A program made the translations under genes and the position numbers. 64,000 nucleotides of DNA from Flammeovirgaceae bacterium UBA7330. Lineage in GTDB: Bacteria > Bacteroidota > Bacteroidia > Cytophagales > Cyclobacteriaceae. The DNA is taken from the NCBI GenBank assembly GCA_002471275.1, contig DKPQ01000002.1, positions 1 through 64,000 on the forward strand, read 5' to 3'. Positions 51,691 to 60,776 of this stretch are shown piece after piece (the stretch's first letter is position 1; each line of letters starts with the position of its first letter). The notes beneath the pieces are model-generated. The model worked only from the letters and a program-made list of their open reading frames with translations. It did not search any database and was not told the origin of the DNA.

Positions 51691-53556
51691 ATGAAAGAAT
51701 TAATCATAAATAAAAAAATCCTTCTTGCCTTGCTGGTGGCATTGGTAATAGGGGGAACATTGGGCTGGTTAGTCAAACCCGCTGCAAATCGGGAGGAAAC
51801 GGTTATGTCCGCACATGATCATGCCGATCACCCGGAGGAAATATGGACCTGCTCCATGCATCCTCAAATCAGGCAATCCGAACCGGGACAATGTCCGATT
51901 TGTGGAATGGATCTGATTCCTGCTAATGCGAAAGGTGTTTCTGGTAACACAAATCCTATGGCGCATGAAATGACTCCTGAGGCTGTTGCTATGGCCAATA
52001 TTCATACTTCCAGGGTCATTGACAGCCAGGCAGAGGGAGTACTTGCCCTTACAGGTAAAGTAAAAGCTGATGAACGTCAGGTCGCTTCCATTACAGCTAA
52101 ATTTCCCGGTCGCATTGAGCAGCTATTTGTCAATTTCACTGGGCAGGTTGTGAATGTGGGTCAACGATTGGCTACCATCTATTCACCTGATCTGGTGACA
52201 GCGCAGAAAGAGTTGTTGGAGGCCGCTTCAATCAAAGCTACCTACCCGGAATTATACAAAGCCGCCCGTGAAAAGCTGCGATTATGGAAGCTGAGTGAAA
52301 AACAAATTGATGAGATTGAAAATACAGGAAAAGTCCGGGATCAATTTGATGTTCTGGCCGATAAAAGGGGAGTGGTGAGCCGACGAAATATTGCAGTGGG
52401 TGATTATGTGAGCACCGGGTCTGTACTTTTTGATGTGGTGGACCTGAGCCGGGTATGGATCATGCTGGATGCTTATGAAAGAGACCTGAATGTTGTGAAG
52501 GTAGGTGATGAAGTGGAATTTTCAGCTGCTGGTATTGCAGGAGAATCTTTTACTGCCAGAGTTACTTTTATTGACCCGGTCATCAATCCTGATACCAGGG
52601 CGGCCTCTGTTAGGGCAGAAGTACATAACAAAGGAGGTAAGCTCAGGCCCGAAATGTTTGTGAATGCTACGCTTAAAACCAGGTTTACAAAAAACGGATC
52701 ATCGTTGGTCATACCCCGCACATCATTATTATGGTCCGGAAAGCGGTCTGTCGTTTACGTAAAAGTGCCGGATGCTGAGTTTCCTACATTTGAAATGAGG
52801 GAAATTACCATCGGTCCTCGATTGGGAGATATGTACCTGGTGGAAGCGGGTCTTGAAGCCAATGAAGAAATTGTTACCAATGGGGTTTTTGCTGTTGATG
52901 CTGCGGCTCAATTGGCTGGCAAGCCCAGTATGATGTCAAAACAAGGAGGGGTTGCCATGACGGGACATCACCACGGTGGTATGTCAGGAGGACAAGTAGG
53001 TTCTGCTCAAGATGTCCCGGTAATGGATCATTCCAGCCATCAAATGGGTGGGTTGATGAAAATCAATGAATTTAACCAGACATATGAAAGTGACCCGGCT
53101 TTTCAATCACAACTGGAAAATGTATTTAAAGTCTATCTGCCTTTGAAAGATGCTTTGGTCCGGAGTGATCTGGAAGTGGCCCGAAGTGAAGCCAGGAAGC
53201 TTCAACAAGCTATCAACACAGTAGATATGAAACTTGTAAAGAAAGAAGCGCATATGGAATGGATGAAAGACCTGGAGGTATTGAAAAATTCCACACAAGC
53301 TATTGTTGATGCAGGTAAGCTTGATCAAGTGCGGATGAGTTTTTCACCATTAAGTGATCAGCTGTTTCATTCATTGAAGAAATTTCAAGTCTCAGTGGCT
53401 GGTTATCGTCAATTTTGTCCCATGGCTATGGACAACAAAGGGGCTTACTGGCTGAGCGATTCCGAGAAAATATTGAATCCTTATTTTGGTGATGCCATGC
53501 TCACCTGCGGAAATGTAGAAGAAGATCTTAAACAACAATTAGAAACAAACTTATAA
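51691..53556 (+). CDS. cusB: Copper-pump adaptor, CusB-like, with extra metal domains
   Basis: This 621-residue adaptor has a membrane anchor (LLALLVALVIGGTLGWLVKP), a His-rich stretch (SAHDHADHPEE), the heavy-metal-binding motif WTCSMHPQIRQSEPGQCPIC, then GMDLIP, the lipoyl and barrel parts of the adaptor (IEQLFVNFTGQVVNVGQRLA), another His stretch (MTGHHHGGMSGG) and a C-terminal DUF3347 domain ending FCPMAMDNKGAYWLSDSE. DUF3347 is also found alone in the next gene. The fusion shows that the pump captures metal with several binding modules. Confidence 0.9.
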   Translation: MKELIINKKILLALLVALVIGGTLGWLVKPAANREETVMSAHDHADHPEEIWTCSMHPQIRQSEPGQCPICGMDLIPANAKGVSGNTNPMAHEMTPEAVAMANIHTSRVIDSQAEGVLALTGKVKADERQVASITAKFPGRIEQLFVNFTGQVVNVGQRLATIYSPDLVTAQKELLEAASIKATYPELYKAAREKLRLWKLSEKQIDEIENTGKVRDQFDVLADKRGVVSRRNIAVGDYVSTGSVLFDVVDLSRVWIMLDAYERDLNVVKVGDEVEFSAAGIAGESFTARVTFIDPVINPDTRAASVRAEVHNKGGKLRPEMFVNATLKTRFTKNGSSLVIPRTSLLWSGKRSVVYVKVPDAEFPTFEMREITIGPRLGDMYLVEAGLEANEEIVTNGVFAVDAAAQLAGKPSMMSKQGGVAMTGHHHGGMSGGQVGSAQDVPVMDHSSHQMGGLMKINEFNQTYESDPAFQSQLENVFKVYLPLKDALVRSDLEVARSEARKLQQAINTVDMKLVKKEAHMEWMKDLEVLKNSTQAIVDAGKLDQVRMSFSPLSDQLFHSLKKFQVSVAGYRQFCPMAMDNKGAYWLSDSEKILNPYFGDAMLTCGNVEEDLKQQLETNL

Positions 53557-53566
53557 CTAAAGACAA

Positions 53567-54148
53567 ATGAAAAATTTACTGATTGTACTTGGACTGGCCG
53601 GAATGATGATAGGCTGTTCAGCAAAAACCAGCGAAAATGCGGAGGAAAGTAAGCATTCAACGGTGAATCATGATGCGAACCATGCACACCATGCCAATAA
53701 TACGCAGACGGTACAAAAAAATGATCTGACTGCGGTTATCGATGCTTATCTTACCCTGAAAGATGCCCTGGTAAAAGACGATCAAAAAGGAGCAGCGACA
53801 GCTGGTTCATCTTTAGCTACTACACTGGGAGCACTCGATATGTCAAAATTTTCAGCAGATGAACAAAAAGCGTTGAAAGAGATCATTGATGTTGCCAAAA
53901 ATCATGGAGAGCATATCTCCGGAAGTGAAATTGGTCATCAAAGAGAGCACTTTGAATCTTTAGGCAAGGATATCAAAGACCTGATCGGGATCGTTGGGGC
54001 GGACCGTACGCTTTATCATCAGTATTGCCCGATGTACAACAACAACCAGGGAGGAATGTGGTTGAGTGCATCCGAAGAGATCCGGAACCCACTCTTTGGA
54101 TCAAAAATGCTAAAATGTGGTAAAGTAGAGGAAGTGATCAGCCTTTAA
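53567..54148 (+). CDS. DUF3347 lipoprotein
   Basis: This 193-residue protein has a lipoprotein signal (LIVLGLAGMMIGCSAKTSEN), a His-rich linker (HDANHAHHANNTQ) and one DUF3347 domain (AVIDAYLTLKDALVKDDQKG, then the CPMYNNNQGGMWL motif and a C-terminal KMLKCGKVEEV). It is a paralogue of the C-terminal domain of the preceding adaptor and starts 10 bp after it. The conserved Cys-Pro-Met and later Cys suggest copper binding in the periplasm. Confidence 0.85.
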   Translation: MKNLLIVLGLAGMMIGCSAKTSENAEESKHSTVNHDANHAHHANNTQTVQKNDLTAVIDAYLTLKDALVKDDQKGAATAGSSLATTLGALDMSKFSADEQKALKEIIDVAKNHGEHISGSEIGHQREHFESLGKDIKDLIGIVGADRTLYHQYCPMYNNNQGGMWLSASEEIRNPLFGSKMLKCGKVEEVISL

Positions 54149-54160
54149 GCAAAAGATAAG

Positions 54161-54204
54161 GGTAATGGGAATGGTGGCAATCCTTAAGTCCTATTCTCAT
54201 TACC
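54161..54204 (+). other. Hairpin after the copper-pump operon
   Basis: GGTAATG (54161-54167) pairs with CATTACC (54198-54204), with further GGAAT/ATTC pairing inside. No T run follows, so termination is not certain. It lies between the DUF3347 gene and the first regulator gene. Confidence 0.4.
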
Positions 54205-54298
54205 GAAAATGCAGATAACAACTTATCGGGTTTTATTGATAGAATGATTTGATTTCGATGAGTGTTTATTAATTTAAATCCCTCAAAGCCAATAGGAT

Positions 54299-54880
54299 TT
54301 GGAAGGAAAGCAGTTACATATCAAAAACATGGTTTGCCCCAGATGCGTGATGGTTGTCAGTGAAATATTTGACAAGCTCGGGGTGAATACTTTATCAGTG
54401 GAGTTGGGGGAGGTAAAACTCGCAGAAGATTTCCCTGCCGATCAGCTGCCAAAGCTGGATGAGCTTCTCTATCAAAATGGTTTTGAAAGGATTGACAACA
54501 GAAAGGTACAGATGATGGAAAAGATCAAAACCCTGATCATTAACTCAATCCATCATCAGGATCCCTACAATACGAATATACAGTGGTCTTCTTTTCTGTC
54601 AGAGAACCTTAACTATGACTACAATTACATCAGCAGTCTGTTCTCCTCCATGGCAGGGATCACCATTGAGCAGTATATCATTCGTCAGAAAATGGAAAAG
54701 GTGAAGGAATATCTTTTCTATGATCAATTGTCTGTGAAGGAGATTGCTTTTAAAATGGGTTTTAGTAGTGTGGCCCATTTATCTAATCAGTTCAAAAAAG
54801 TGATTGGAATGTCCCCTTCTGAATTTAAGAAGAGTTTAGAAAATACTCAGTCCAGAAAATCGCTGGACCAGATCATATAA
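54299..54880 (+). CDS. HMA-AraC fusion regulator, first copy
   Basis: This 193-residue protein starts with a heavy-metal-associated-like segment carrying CxxC (HIKNMVCPRCVMVVSEIFDK, Cys at 13 and 16) and ends with an AraC helix-turn-helix (VKEIAFKMGFSSVAHLSNQF then KKVIGMSPSEFKKSL). The join suggests a one-component copper sensor: metal binding to CxxC would change DNA binding. The start is a TTG at 54299, the only one that keeps the CxxC near the N-terminus. A paralogue follows 75 bp later. Confidence 0.8.
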   Translation: MEGKQLHIKNMVCPRCVMVVSEIFDKLGVNTLSVELGEVKLAEDFPADQLPKLDELLYQNGFERIDNRKVQMMEKIKTLIINSIHHQDPYNTNIQWSSFLSENLNYDYNYISSLFSSMAGITIEQYIIRQKMEKVKEYLFYDQLSVKEIAFKMGFSSVAHLSNQFKKVIGMSPSEFKKSLENTQSRKSLDQII

Positions 54881-54906
54881 TCATACAATTCTTCCCGGCC
54901 ATTATG

Positions 54907-54939
54907 TAACACCTGTGAGGTGTATTGTGATCAATTTTG
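54907..54939 (+). promoter_or_regulatory. Promoter of the second regulator gene
   Basis: TAACAC at 54907-54912 lies exactly 29 nt before the first T of TTTG (54936-54939), part of CAATTTTG. The same spacing occurs before copA and before the small HMA gene. A palindrome ACACCT-GTG-AGGTGT overlaps it at 54909-54923. It lies 17 bp before the start codon. Confidence 0.55.
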
Positions 54940-54955
54940 ATTCAAAAATTGAATC

Positions 54956-55540
54956 ATGGATACTCAGGTAAATATTAAAGGGATGGTTTGCAATCGTTGC
55001 ATCTACACCATCAGGAAACATCTTCAGGAAGCCGGAATGTTTGTCACTGAGATTGCGCTAGGCAGAGTAATACTTGGTAAACCATTAGCCGGAGATGATA
55101 AAACAAAAATAAAAAACATCCTTTCATCTCTTGGTTTCGATCTGATCTCCGACAAAAATGAGCAGCAACTCTCCGATATCAAATTATTTATCCATCAATG
55201 GATAGAAGCCGGTAGTGGTCGCAACTCAAAGGAAAACCTATCAGACAGTCTGGCGAGCCATTTCCTGATCAATTATGATTCGCTGAGCATGTTTTTCTCA
55301 CGTCTCGAAGGAAAGTCTATTGAGCGGTATCATATAGAAAAGCGGTTGGAATCTGTGAAGGAACTGCTGGTATATACAGACTGGTCATTATCAGAGATTG
55401 CCTACAAAAGAGGGTTTAGCAGTGTGCATCATCTGTCAGCTCAATTCAAAAAAGTAACCGGACTGAACCCCTCACATTTCAGAGAGATCCAGGCAGAAAA
55501 AGCTCGTGTTTCCGATAGGCACAAGGATAAAATGGTATAA
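54956..55540 (+). CDS. HMA-AraC fusion regulator, second copy
   Basis: This 194-residue protein has the same build as the gene before it: an HMA-like N-terminus with CxxC (VNIKGMVCNRCIYTIRKHLQ, Cys at 12 and 15) and an AraC helix-turn-helix (LSEIAYKRGFSSVHHLSAQF then KKVTGLNPSHFREIQ). The two are diverged tandem paralogues, so they may bind different metals, form heterodimers or control different promoters. It lies 76 bp upstream of copA. Confidence 0.8.
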   Translation: MDTQVNIKGMVCNRCIYTIRKHLQEAGMFVTEIALGRVILGKPLAGDDKTKIKNILSSLGFDLISDKNEQQLSDIKLFIHQWIEAGSGRNSKENLSDSLASHFLINYDSLSMFFSRLEGKSIERYHIEKRLESVKELLVYTDWSLSEIAYKRGFSSVHHLSAQFKKVTGLNPSHFREIQAEKARVSDRHKDKMV

Positions 55541-55558
55541 TCCTAATCGGTAATTGTA

Positions 55559-55591
55559 TAACACATCCTGATCAGCCTGTCTCGAAATTTG
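55559..55591 (+). promoter_or_regulatory. copA promoter with TAACAC element
   Basis: TAACAC at 55559-55564 precedes TTTG (55588-55591) by 29 nt; the -7 area reads CGAAATTTG, identical to the one before the small HMA gene (58960-58968). No normal -33 TTTG is present at the usual place, so an activator probably replaces it. The start codon of copA is 26 bp further on. Confidence 0.6.
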
Positions 55592-55616
55592 CTTCAGTAA
55601 AAATTCAAAAAAAATT

Positions 55617-57866
55617 ATGGAAACAATAGAAGAAATAAAACCTGCATTAATTGGGCAGGTGTCTAAGGGAACCTTCCCGGTGACAGGAATGACATGTGCT
55701 GCCTGTGCCTCCAGCGTGGAGTCCATGATCAGTCATACACCCGGTGTGAAATCTGCCAGTGTCAATTTTGCAACTAATTCTGTCCTTGTTGAATATGAAA
55801 AGTCTGTTACCCCGGAGAAACTCCGTGAAGCAGTTCAGTCAATAGGATATGACCTCCTGGTAGGGGAAGAGGACCCTTCGGCAAAACAGGAAGAGTTGCA
55901 AAAGAAGCATTATCATGATGTGAAGGTACGTACCCTTTGGTCTGCCATTCTCACGCTTCCGGTATTTATCATCGGAATGTTTTTTATGGAATGGTCTGCT
56001 GGCAGGTGGATTTCCCTGGTGCTTACTATTCCTATTTTGTTCTGGTTTGGCAGAAACTTTTTTATCAATGCCTACAAGCAGGCTCGACACGGTAAAGCCA
56101 ACATGGATACACTTGTGGCCCTGAGTACCGGTATTGCATTTATCTACAGTTTATTCAATACATTTTTTCCGGAGTTTTGGCATAGCAGAGGGATACATCC
56201 TCATGTGTACTATGAAGCTGCCGTGGTCATCATCACTTTTATCTCCCTGGGAAAACTGTTGGAAGAAAAGGCAAAATCCAATACCTCATCGGCCATCAAA
56301 AAACTGATGGGGCTGCAACCCAAAACCCTGAAGGCTATAGTTGACGGGGAGGAAAAAGAAATTCCGATTGCTGCAGTGCAGGTGGGGTACACCATCGTGG
56401 TTCGTCCGGGTGAAAAAATTCCTGTAGATGGTACCGTAAGCAAAGGAGAATCTTATGTAGATGAAAGCATGATCACCGGTGAGCCGATTGCGGTGTTGAA
56501 ATCCAATGGTGATAAAGTTTTTGCGGGCACTATCAATCAAAAAAGCACTTTTCAATTTATTGCCGAAAAAGTAGGCGGAGAGACCCTGCTTTCTCAGATC
56601 ATCAGGATGGTTCAGGAAGCTCAGGGAAGTAAGGCACCTGTTCAAAAACTGGTTGATAAGATCGCTGGTGTATTCGTACCCATCGTGGTGGGTATCTCCA
56701 TATTGACCTTTATCACGTGGATGATTGTAGGAGGTGATGATGCCTTTACCCAGGCCCTATTAACTTCTGTAGCCGTGTTGGTGATCGCATGTCCCTGTGC
56801 GCTGGGATTGGCTACACCCACGGCGATTATGGTGGGAGTAGGTAAAGGAGCCGAAAACAACATTCTGATCAAGGATGCGGAAAGCCTGGAGCAGGCCCAT
56901 CAGGTCAATGCGATCATTCTGGATAAGACGGGAACGATTACGGAAGGAAAGCCGGTGGTTACTGACATGATCTGGGCGGATAGGGTGAATGATTATGATA
57001 ATTATAGCCAGATATTGCTCGGTATCGAGGCGGTCTCCGAACACCCCCTGGCAGAAGCTGTGGTAAACAGGCTCAAAGAAACCGGAATAGTTGCTGCAGA
57101 AGTGTCTTCTTTTGAGAGCATTACCGGGCTAGGTGTACTGGCGGATGTGGGTCAGGACAGGTACTTCATCGGAAATCAGAAACTGATCACCCAAAATAAT
57201 ATTGAGATTGATCCTGAGATACGTGAAATAGCTACACAGCTTCAGCAGGAAGCGAAGACAGTCATCTATTTCGCGAGTGAGTATCAGACGCTCGCTGTAC
57301 TGGCTATCGGAGATAAGGTGAAGCCCAGCTCTGAACAAGCTATCCGTACGCTTCAGGATCGCGGCATAGACGTTTATATGCTCACAGGAGACAACCACCA
57401 GACAGCAGAAGCTGTTGCTGGTCAGGTTGGCTTAAAACACTTCAAAGCTGAAGTCATGCCATCGGACAAAGCCGAATTTGTGAAAACGCTTCAGGCTGAA
57501 GGAAAAGTAGTAGCGATGGTCGGTGATGGCATCAATGATTCGCATGCCCTTGCCCAGGCAGATGTAAGTATAGCGATGGGAAAGGGATCAGATATTGCAA
57601 TGGATGTAGCGAAGATCACCCTGATCACTTCCGATCTGATGTCAATACCCAAGGCGCTCAAGCTATCAGGTAAGACTGTAGCGGGTATCCGTCAGAACCT
57701 GTTCTGGGCGTTCATCTACAACCTTATAGGAATCCCCATTGCTGCTGGTGTCTTGTATCCTTTCAATGGTTTTCTGTTGGATCCCATGATTGCAGGAGCG
57801 GCAATGGCATTTAGTTCAGTCTCGGTGGTAGCCAACAGCTTAAGGTTGAAAATATCAAAAATTTGA
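55617..57866 (+). CDS. copA: Copper-exporting P1B-type ATPase, CopA
   Basis: This 749-residue P-type ATPase pumps Cu(I) or Ag(I) out of the cytoplasm. One HMA domain with GMTCAACASSV (Cys 27 and 30) comes first. The transport motif CPCALGLATP, the phosphorylation site DKTGTITEGKP, SEHPLAEAV and GDGINDSHAL are all present, as are the Cu(I)-specific YN in FWAFIYNLIG and MAFSSVSVVANS near the end. Length and layout fit CopA. It starts after its own TAACAC-type promoter and is followed one base later by the reductase gene. Confidence 0.95.
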   Translation: METIEEIKPALIGQVSKGTFPVTGMTCAACASSVESMISHTPGVKSASVNFATNSVLVEYEKSVTPEKLREAVQSIGYDLLVGEEDPSAKQEELQKKHYHDVKVRTLWSAILTLPVFIIGMFFMEWSAGRWISLVLTIPILFWFGRNFFINAYKQARHGKANMDTLVALSTGIAFIYSLFNTFFPEFWHSRGIHPHVYYEAAVVIITFISLGKLLEEKAKSNTSSAIKKLMGLQPKTLKAIVDGEEKEIPIAAVQVGYTIVVRPGEKIPVDGTVSKGESYVDESMITGEPIAVLKSNGDKVFAGTINQKSTFQFIAEKVGGETLLSQIIRMVQEAQGSKAPVQKLVDKIAGVFVPIVVGISILTFITWMIVGGDDAFTQALLTSVAVLVIACPCALGLATPTAIMVGVGKGAENNILIKDAESLEQAHQVNAIILDKTGTITEGKPVVTDMIWADRVNDYDNYSQILLGIEAVSEHPLAEAVVNRLKETGIVAAEVSSFESITGLGVLADVGQDRYFIGNQKLITQNNIEIDPEIREIATQLQQEAKTVIYFASEYQTLAVLAIGDKVKPSSEQAIRTLQDRGIDVYMLTGDNHQTAEAVAGQVGLKHFKAEVMPSDKAEFVKTLQAEGKVVAMVGDGINDSHALAQADVSIAMGKGSDIAMDVAKITLITSDLMSIPKALKLSGKTVAGIRQNLFWAFIYNLIGIPIAAGVLYPFNGFLLDPMIAGAAMAFSSVSVVANSLRLKISKI

Positions 57867-57867
57867 A

Positions 57868-58908
57868 ATGGCGGCCATGAGAGCAAGTATTAAGGTAAAA
57901 AAAGTCATCCGGGAAACCCCGGATGCCATTACCCTGGAATTGGAGCAGCATCAGATGATCGCAAGATATCAGCCGGGTCAGTTTCTGAACTTCTTCCTGG
58001 AAATTGATGGGAAAGAAGTGGTTCGGCAATACTCTTTTTCATCCACAGCACTTCTGAATGAAACACCAGGCGTGACCATCAAAAGGGTAGTTGGCGGATT
58101 AGCCTCAAACTATTTGATTGATCATGCAAAAGCGGGTGATTCTGTCATGGTAAGTGCTCCTGGAGGTCGTTTCACCACTACGTTTGGGAAGGACCGAAAT
58201 GTGTTGATGATCGCCGGAGGCAGTGGTATTACACCACTCTTTTCAATATTAAAATCTATTTTAAGCCAGGAGTCCGGTAGTAAGGTTACGCTGCTCTATG
58301 CCAACAAGGATTATGAATCCATCATATTCAGAAAAGAGTTGGAAGCCCTTCAACGGCAGTATGATAGATTACATGTCACGCATTTCCTTTCGGTACAGGA
58401 TACTGCTATTGATACGCAGTTGGATATTAAGTATCGAAGGATCAATCAATCTGATTTACAGAACCAACTAGCCATCACTGCAAGTCATCCGGAAGTATTT
58501 CTTTGTGGACCGGATTCTCTGATGAACTTTTCATCTGAGTCGCTGACCACTTTTGGTATTGCCCCTGAAAGCATCAGGACAGAGGCTTTCACAGGTTACG
58601 GAGAAACATCTACCAGTGATAACCGGCAAAGCCAGTCCGAGATCAACATTCAAAACCTGGATGGCAAACTGATTTCATTTCTGGCAGATCAAAATAAACC
58701 AATTCTTCAGTCGGCGCTTGAAGCAGGAATCAGGTTACCTCATTCCTGCAAAGAGGCCATGTGCGGTACTTGTAAGATCAGGTTGAAATCAGGAAAGATC
58801 AATATGAAAGCCAATTATGCATTGCCGGACGAAGAGCTCGATGATGGTTATGTTTTGCTCTGCTCTGGATTTCCCGAATCAGATATTCTGGATATGATGT
58901 ATGGGTGA
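57868..58908 (+). CDS. Ferredoxin-NAD(P) reductase-type iron-sulphur flavoprotein
   Basis: This 346-residue protein has an FAD-binding part (GKEVVRQYSFSSTALL with the RxYS motif), an NAD-binding part (VLMIAGGSGITPLFSILK) and a C-terminal plant-type [2Fe-2S] ferredoxin domain with CKEAMCGTCKIRL and a later LLCSG Cys. The build is that of PaaE/HCR-like reductases that pass electrons from NAD(P)H to an oxygenase or other partner. The gene starts one base after the copA stop, so it is co-transcribed with copper export. A role in keeping copper reduced or repairing redox damage is only a guess. Confidence 0.85.
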   Translation: MAAMRASIKVKKVIRETPDAITLELEQHQMIARYQPGQFLNFFLEIDGKEVVRQYSFSSTALLNETPGVTIKRVVGGLASNYLIDHAKAGDSVMVSAPGGRFTTTFGKDRNVLMIAGGSGITPLFSILKSILSQESGSKVTLLYANKDYESIIFRKELEALQRQYDRLHVTHFLSVQDTAIDTQLDIKYRRINQSDLQNQLAITASHPEVFLCGPDSLMNFSSESLTTFGIAPESIRTEAFTGYGETSTSDNRQSQSEINIQNLDGKLISFLADQNKPILQSALEAGIRLPHSCKEAMCGTCKIRLKSGKINMKANYALPDEELDDGYVLLCSGFPESDILDMMYG

Positions 58909-58935
58909 ATTGTGTAATCCATATCGGAAATAGTG

Positions 58936-58968
58936 TAAAATATAAACCCGACACCTACACGAAATTTG
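58936..58968 (+). promoter_or_regulatory. Promoter of the small HMA protein gene
   Basis: TAAAAT at 58936-58941 lies 29 nt before TTTG (58965-58968), and CGAAATTTG is identical to the copA promoter. This is the third case of the same spacing in the locus. The start codon lies 31 bp further on. Confidence 0.55.
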
Positions 58969-58998
58969 AATCAATATTAACAATCAAAATAAAGGACA

Positions 58999-59211
58999 AT
59001 GAGTACGTTAAAATTCAAAACAACAATCAAATGTAGTGGATGTCTGACCAAGGTCACTCCATTCCTCAATGCACTTGAAGGTGTAGACAGATGGGGAGTA
59101 GACATCCTCAATCCAAACAAAACGCTTACTGTTGAAAGTACCGGTGCATCTGCGGCTGAAGTGATTGCGACGGTAGAGAAGGCAGGGTATACAGCGGAAA
59201 TTGCTAACTGA
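58999..59211 (+). CDS. Small heavy-metal-associated (HMA) protein
   Basis: This 70-residue protein has the ferredoxin-like HMA fold with one CxxC in TIKCSGCLTKVTPFLNALEG near residue 12, and ends with a typical helix and strand (AAEVIATVEKAGYTAEIAN). It would carry Cu(I) to CopA or to the HMA-type regulators. It follows its own TAAAAT promoter and a strong terminator closes the gene. Confidence 0.9.
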   Translation: MSTLKFKTTIKCSGCLTKVTPFLNALEGVDRWGVDILNPNKTLTVESTGASAAEVIATVEKAGYTAEIAN

Positions 59212-59240
59212 AAAAAGGTGCCAGATCGGCACCTTTTTTT
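59211..59240 (+). terminator. Intrinsic terminator after the HMA gene
   Basis: AAAAAAGGTGCC and GGCACCTTTTTT form a 12-bp perfect stem around a 5-nt loop, ending in a T run. It overlaps the stop codon by one base. The gap 59241-59466 has no gene that I can support. Confidence 0.85.
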
Positions 59241-59466
59241 GTCTCTTTAAATCTTCAAATGGTTACCTGGTTCATTCAATAAAACGTTGTCAAAAATCCT
59301 TCAAATTTCCCTTCCTCCTGTAATCCACTTAGACTACATATCGTTGTCTAGGTTATATCACGTACGCGAATTGCGTATTTTTCAAAAAAGTGCATTGAAC
59401 GTTATTTAAATAGGCTTTTTCACCCCTAATTTCGTCTCATAATTTCAATTGTTTTCGCGAATTAAT

Positions 59467-60588
59467 ATGTTGATGAAAATGATGACCGCAAGAAAAATAA
59501 TGTTAACTGCAGGGTTGATTGGTATAACAACAATCGTCGGCCTTTGCCAGAATGTAGAGTTGACTGGCACCATAAAGTGCGAGCAGACTCGAGAGTTTTT
59601 AAGTAACTCGCTAGTCAGGGTAGGGGACTACTTTACTTACAGCAACGATGATGGAGAGTTTGTCTTAACTGTACCAAAGGACAATGCCAAACAACTGGAG
59701 ATCTACCATATGGGTTATGATGGATATTCCAAAGAGATTGAAACCTCTGGTAAAATATTCCCATTTGTGATCAACCTTAATAAAGTGGAACCTAAGCCTA
59801 CCGGATTCAACACAGGTACTGATGTAATGAAAGAAGTTTTCAACAGATTTCATGTCAATTATGAGGTGGAAGATCAGTTGATGCTGGCATACTACAAAGA
59901 AAACCTCACTGCAAATGATAAGATTTACCATTTTGCTGAAGGAGTTGTAGAAATTCATATTCCCAGTAATGTAGAAAAGGGACCGGCAAGGTTAAGACCA
60001 CTCAAAACGAGAGTTAAATCCACGGCAGATTTTAAGCATGGTGGACTTTATGACAAGAGTGGACATGCATCAGAAATGATCCAATCATGGGCATTTACTG
60101 ATTTTCTTTCCAAAAAGAACCGATGGAGCTACAATTACAGACTTGTTGGAAAAGAAGTTCATCGAAACGAGAATGTCTTCATAATTGATTTCTCTCCAAT
60201 GAACGAGAATGGATACGTTCAGGGACGTTTGTGGGTAGATGAATTTACTTATGCCATAATCAGAATAGAGTACAATCTGGCTCATGAAACGGAATGGGAC
60301 TCAGAAACGTGGGTAGAAGAATTTCAACATCACAATCATACCTACTACCTGATGAGAGCCTCTTTCGAAGGCCATTGGACGGAAGACGGTAAACCATACG
60401 TGTTTAATTCTATGGTTGTCAATACCCGTATTGAAGCCAATCAGGAAGATCGCATTTCTCGAGAAAAGTTTATAAAGGGAACCGAATTTACTTTCGTTGA
60501 CCAGTCACATGGCAGTTTCACAGATGATTACTGGGAAGGATATAACTACATTAAACTGACCGCCAAAGAGCGAGCTCAGATACAATAA
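59467..60588 (+). CDS. Secreted protein with carboxypeptidase-like regulatory domain, copy 1
   Basis: This protein of 373 residues has a signal peptide (RKIMLTAGLIGITTIVGLCQ) and then a carboxypeptidase regulatory-like beta domain (LTGTIKCEQTREFLSNSLVR through LEIYHMGYDGYSK). The larger C-terminal part has conserved Trp/His motifs (VEEFQHHNHTYYLMRASFEG, DYWEGYNYIKL) and no recognised enzyme fold. The open frame starts at a TTG at 59449, but the first ATG (59467) is more likely. It is a paralogue of the gene at 60777. Confidence 0.7.
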   Translation: MLMKMMTARKIMLTAGLIGITTIVGLCQNVELTGTIKCEQTREFLSNSLVRVGDYFTYSNDDGEFVLTVPKDNAKQLEIYHMGYDGYSKEIETSGKIFPFVINLNKVEPKPTGFNTGTDVMKEVFNRFHVNYEVEDQLMLAYYKENLTANDKIYHFAEGVVEIHIPSNVEKGPARLRPLKTRVKSTADFKHGGLYDKSGHASEMIQSWAFTDFLSKKNRWSYNYRLVGKEVHRNENVFIIDFSPMNENGYVQGRLWVDEFTYAIIRIEYNLAHETEWDSETWVEEFQHHNHTYYLMRASFEGHWTEDGKPYVFNSMVVNTRIEANQEDRISREKFIKGTEFTFVDQSHGSFTDDYWEGYNYIKLTAKERAQIQ

Positions 60589-60619
60589 CAAGTTGGGTTT
60601 ACATTTATTGTATAATTAG

Positions 60620-60648
60620 AAAAAGCAGGCACAGCGCTTGCTTTTTTT
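60620..60648 (+). terminator. Intrinsic terminator between the two secreted paralogues
   Basis: AAAAAGCA (60620-60627) pairs with TGCTTTTT (60639-60646) with an 11-nt interior that adds weak GC pairs, followed by more T. It suggests that the two paralogous genes are transcribed separately. The remaining gap to 60776 has no gene. Confidence 0.6.
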
Positions 60649-60776
60649 CTTCAATTGACAGGTTTTAAGCCAATTTCTATTCTCTTATTAATCAGCAACT
60701 TCGATGATAAATCAGTATCTTAGTATAGATAAGTGATTGTACTTATGAATCTGGTTTATTGAAGCACTCGTAGCAC

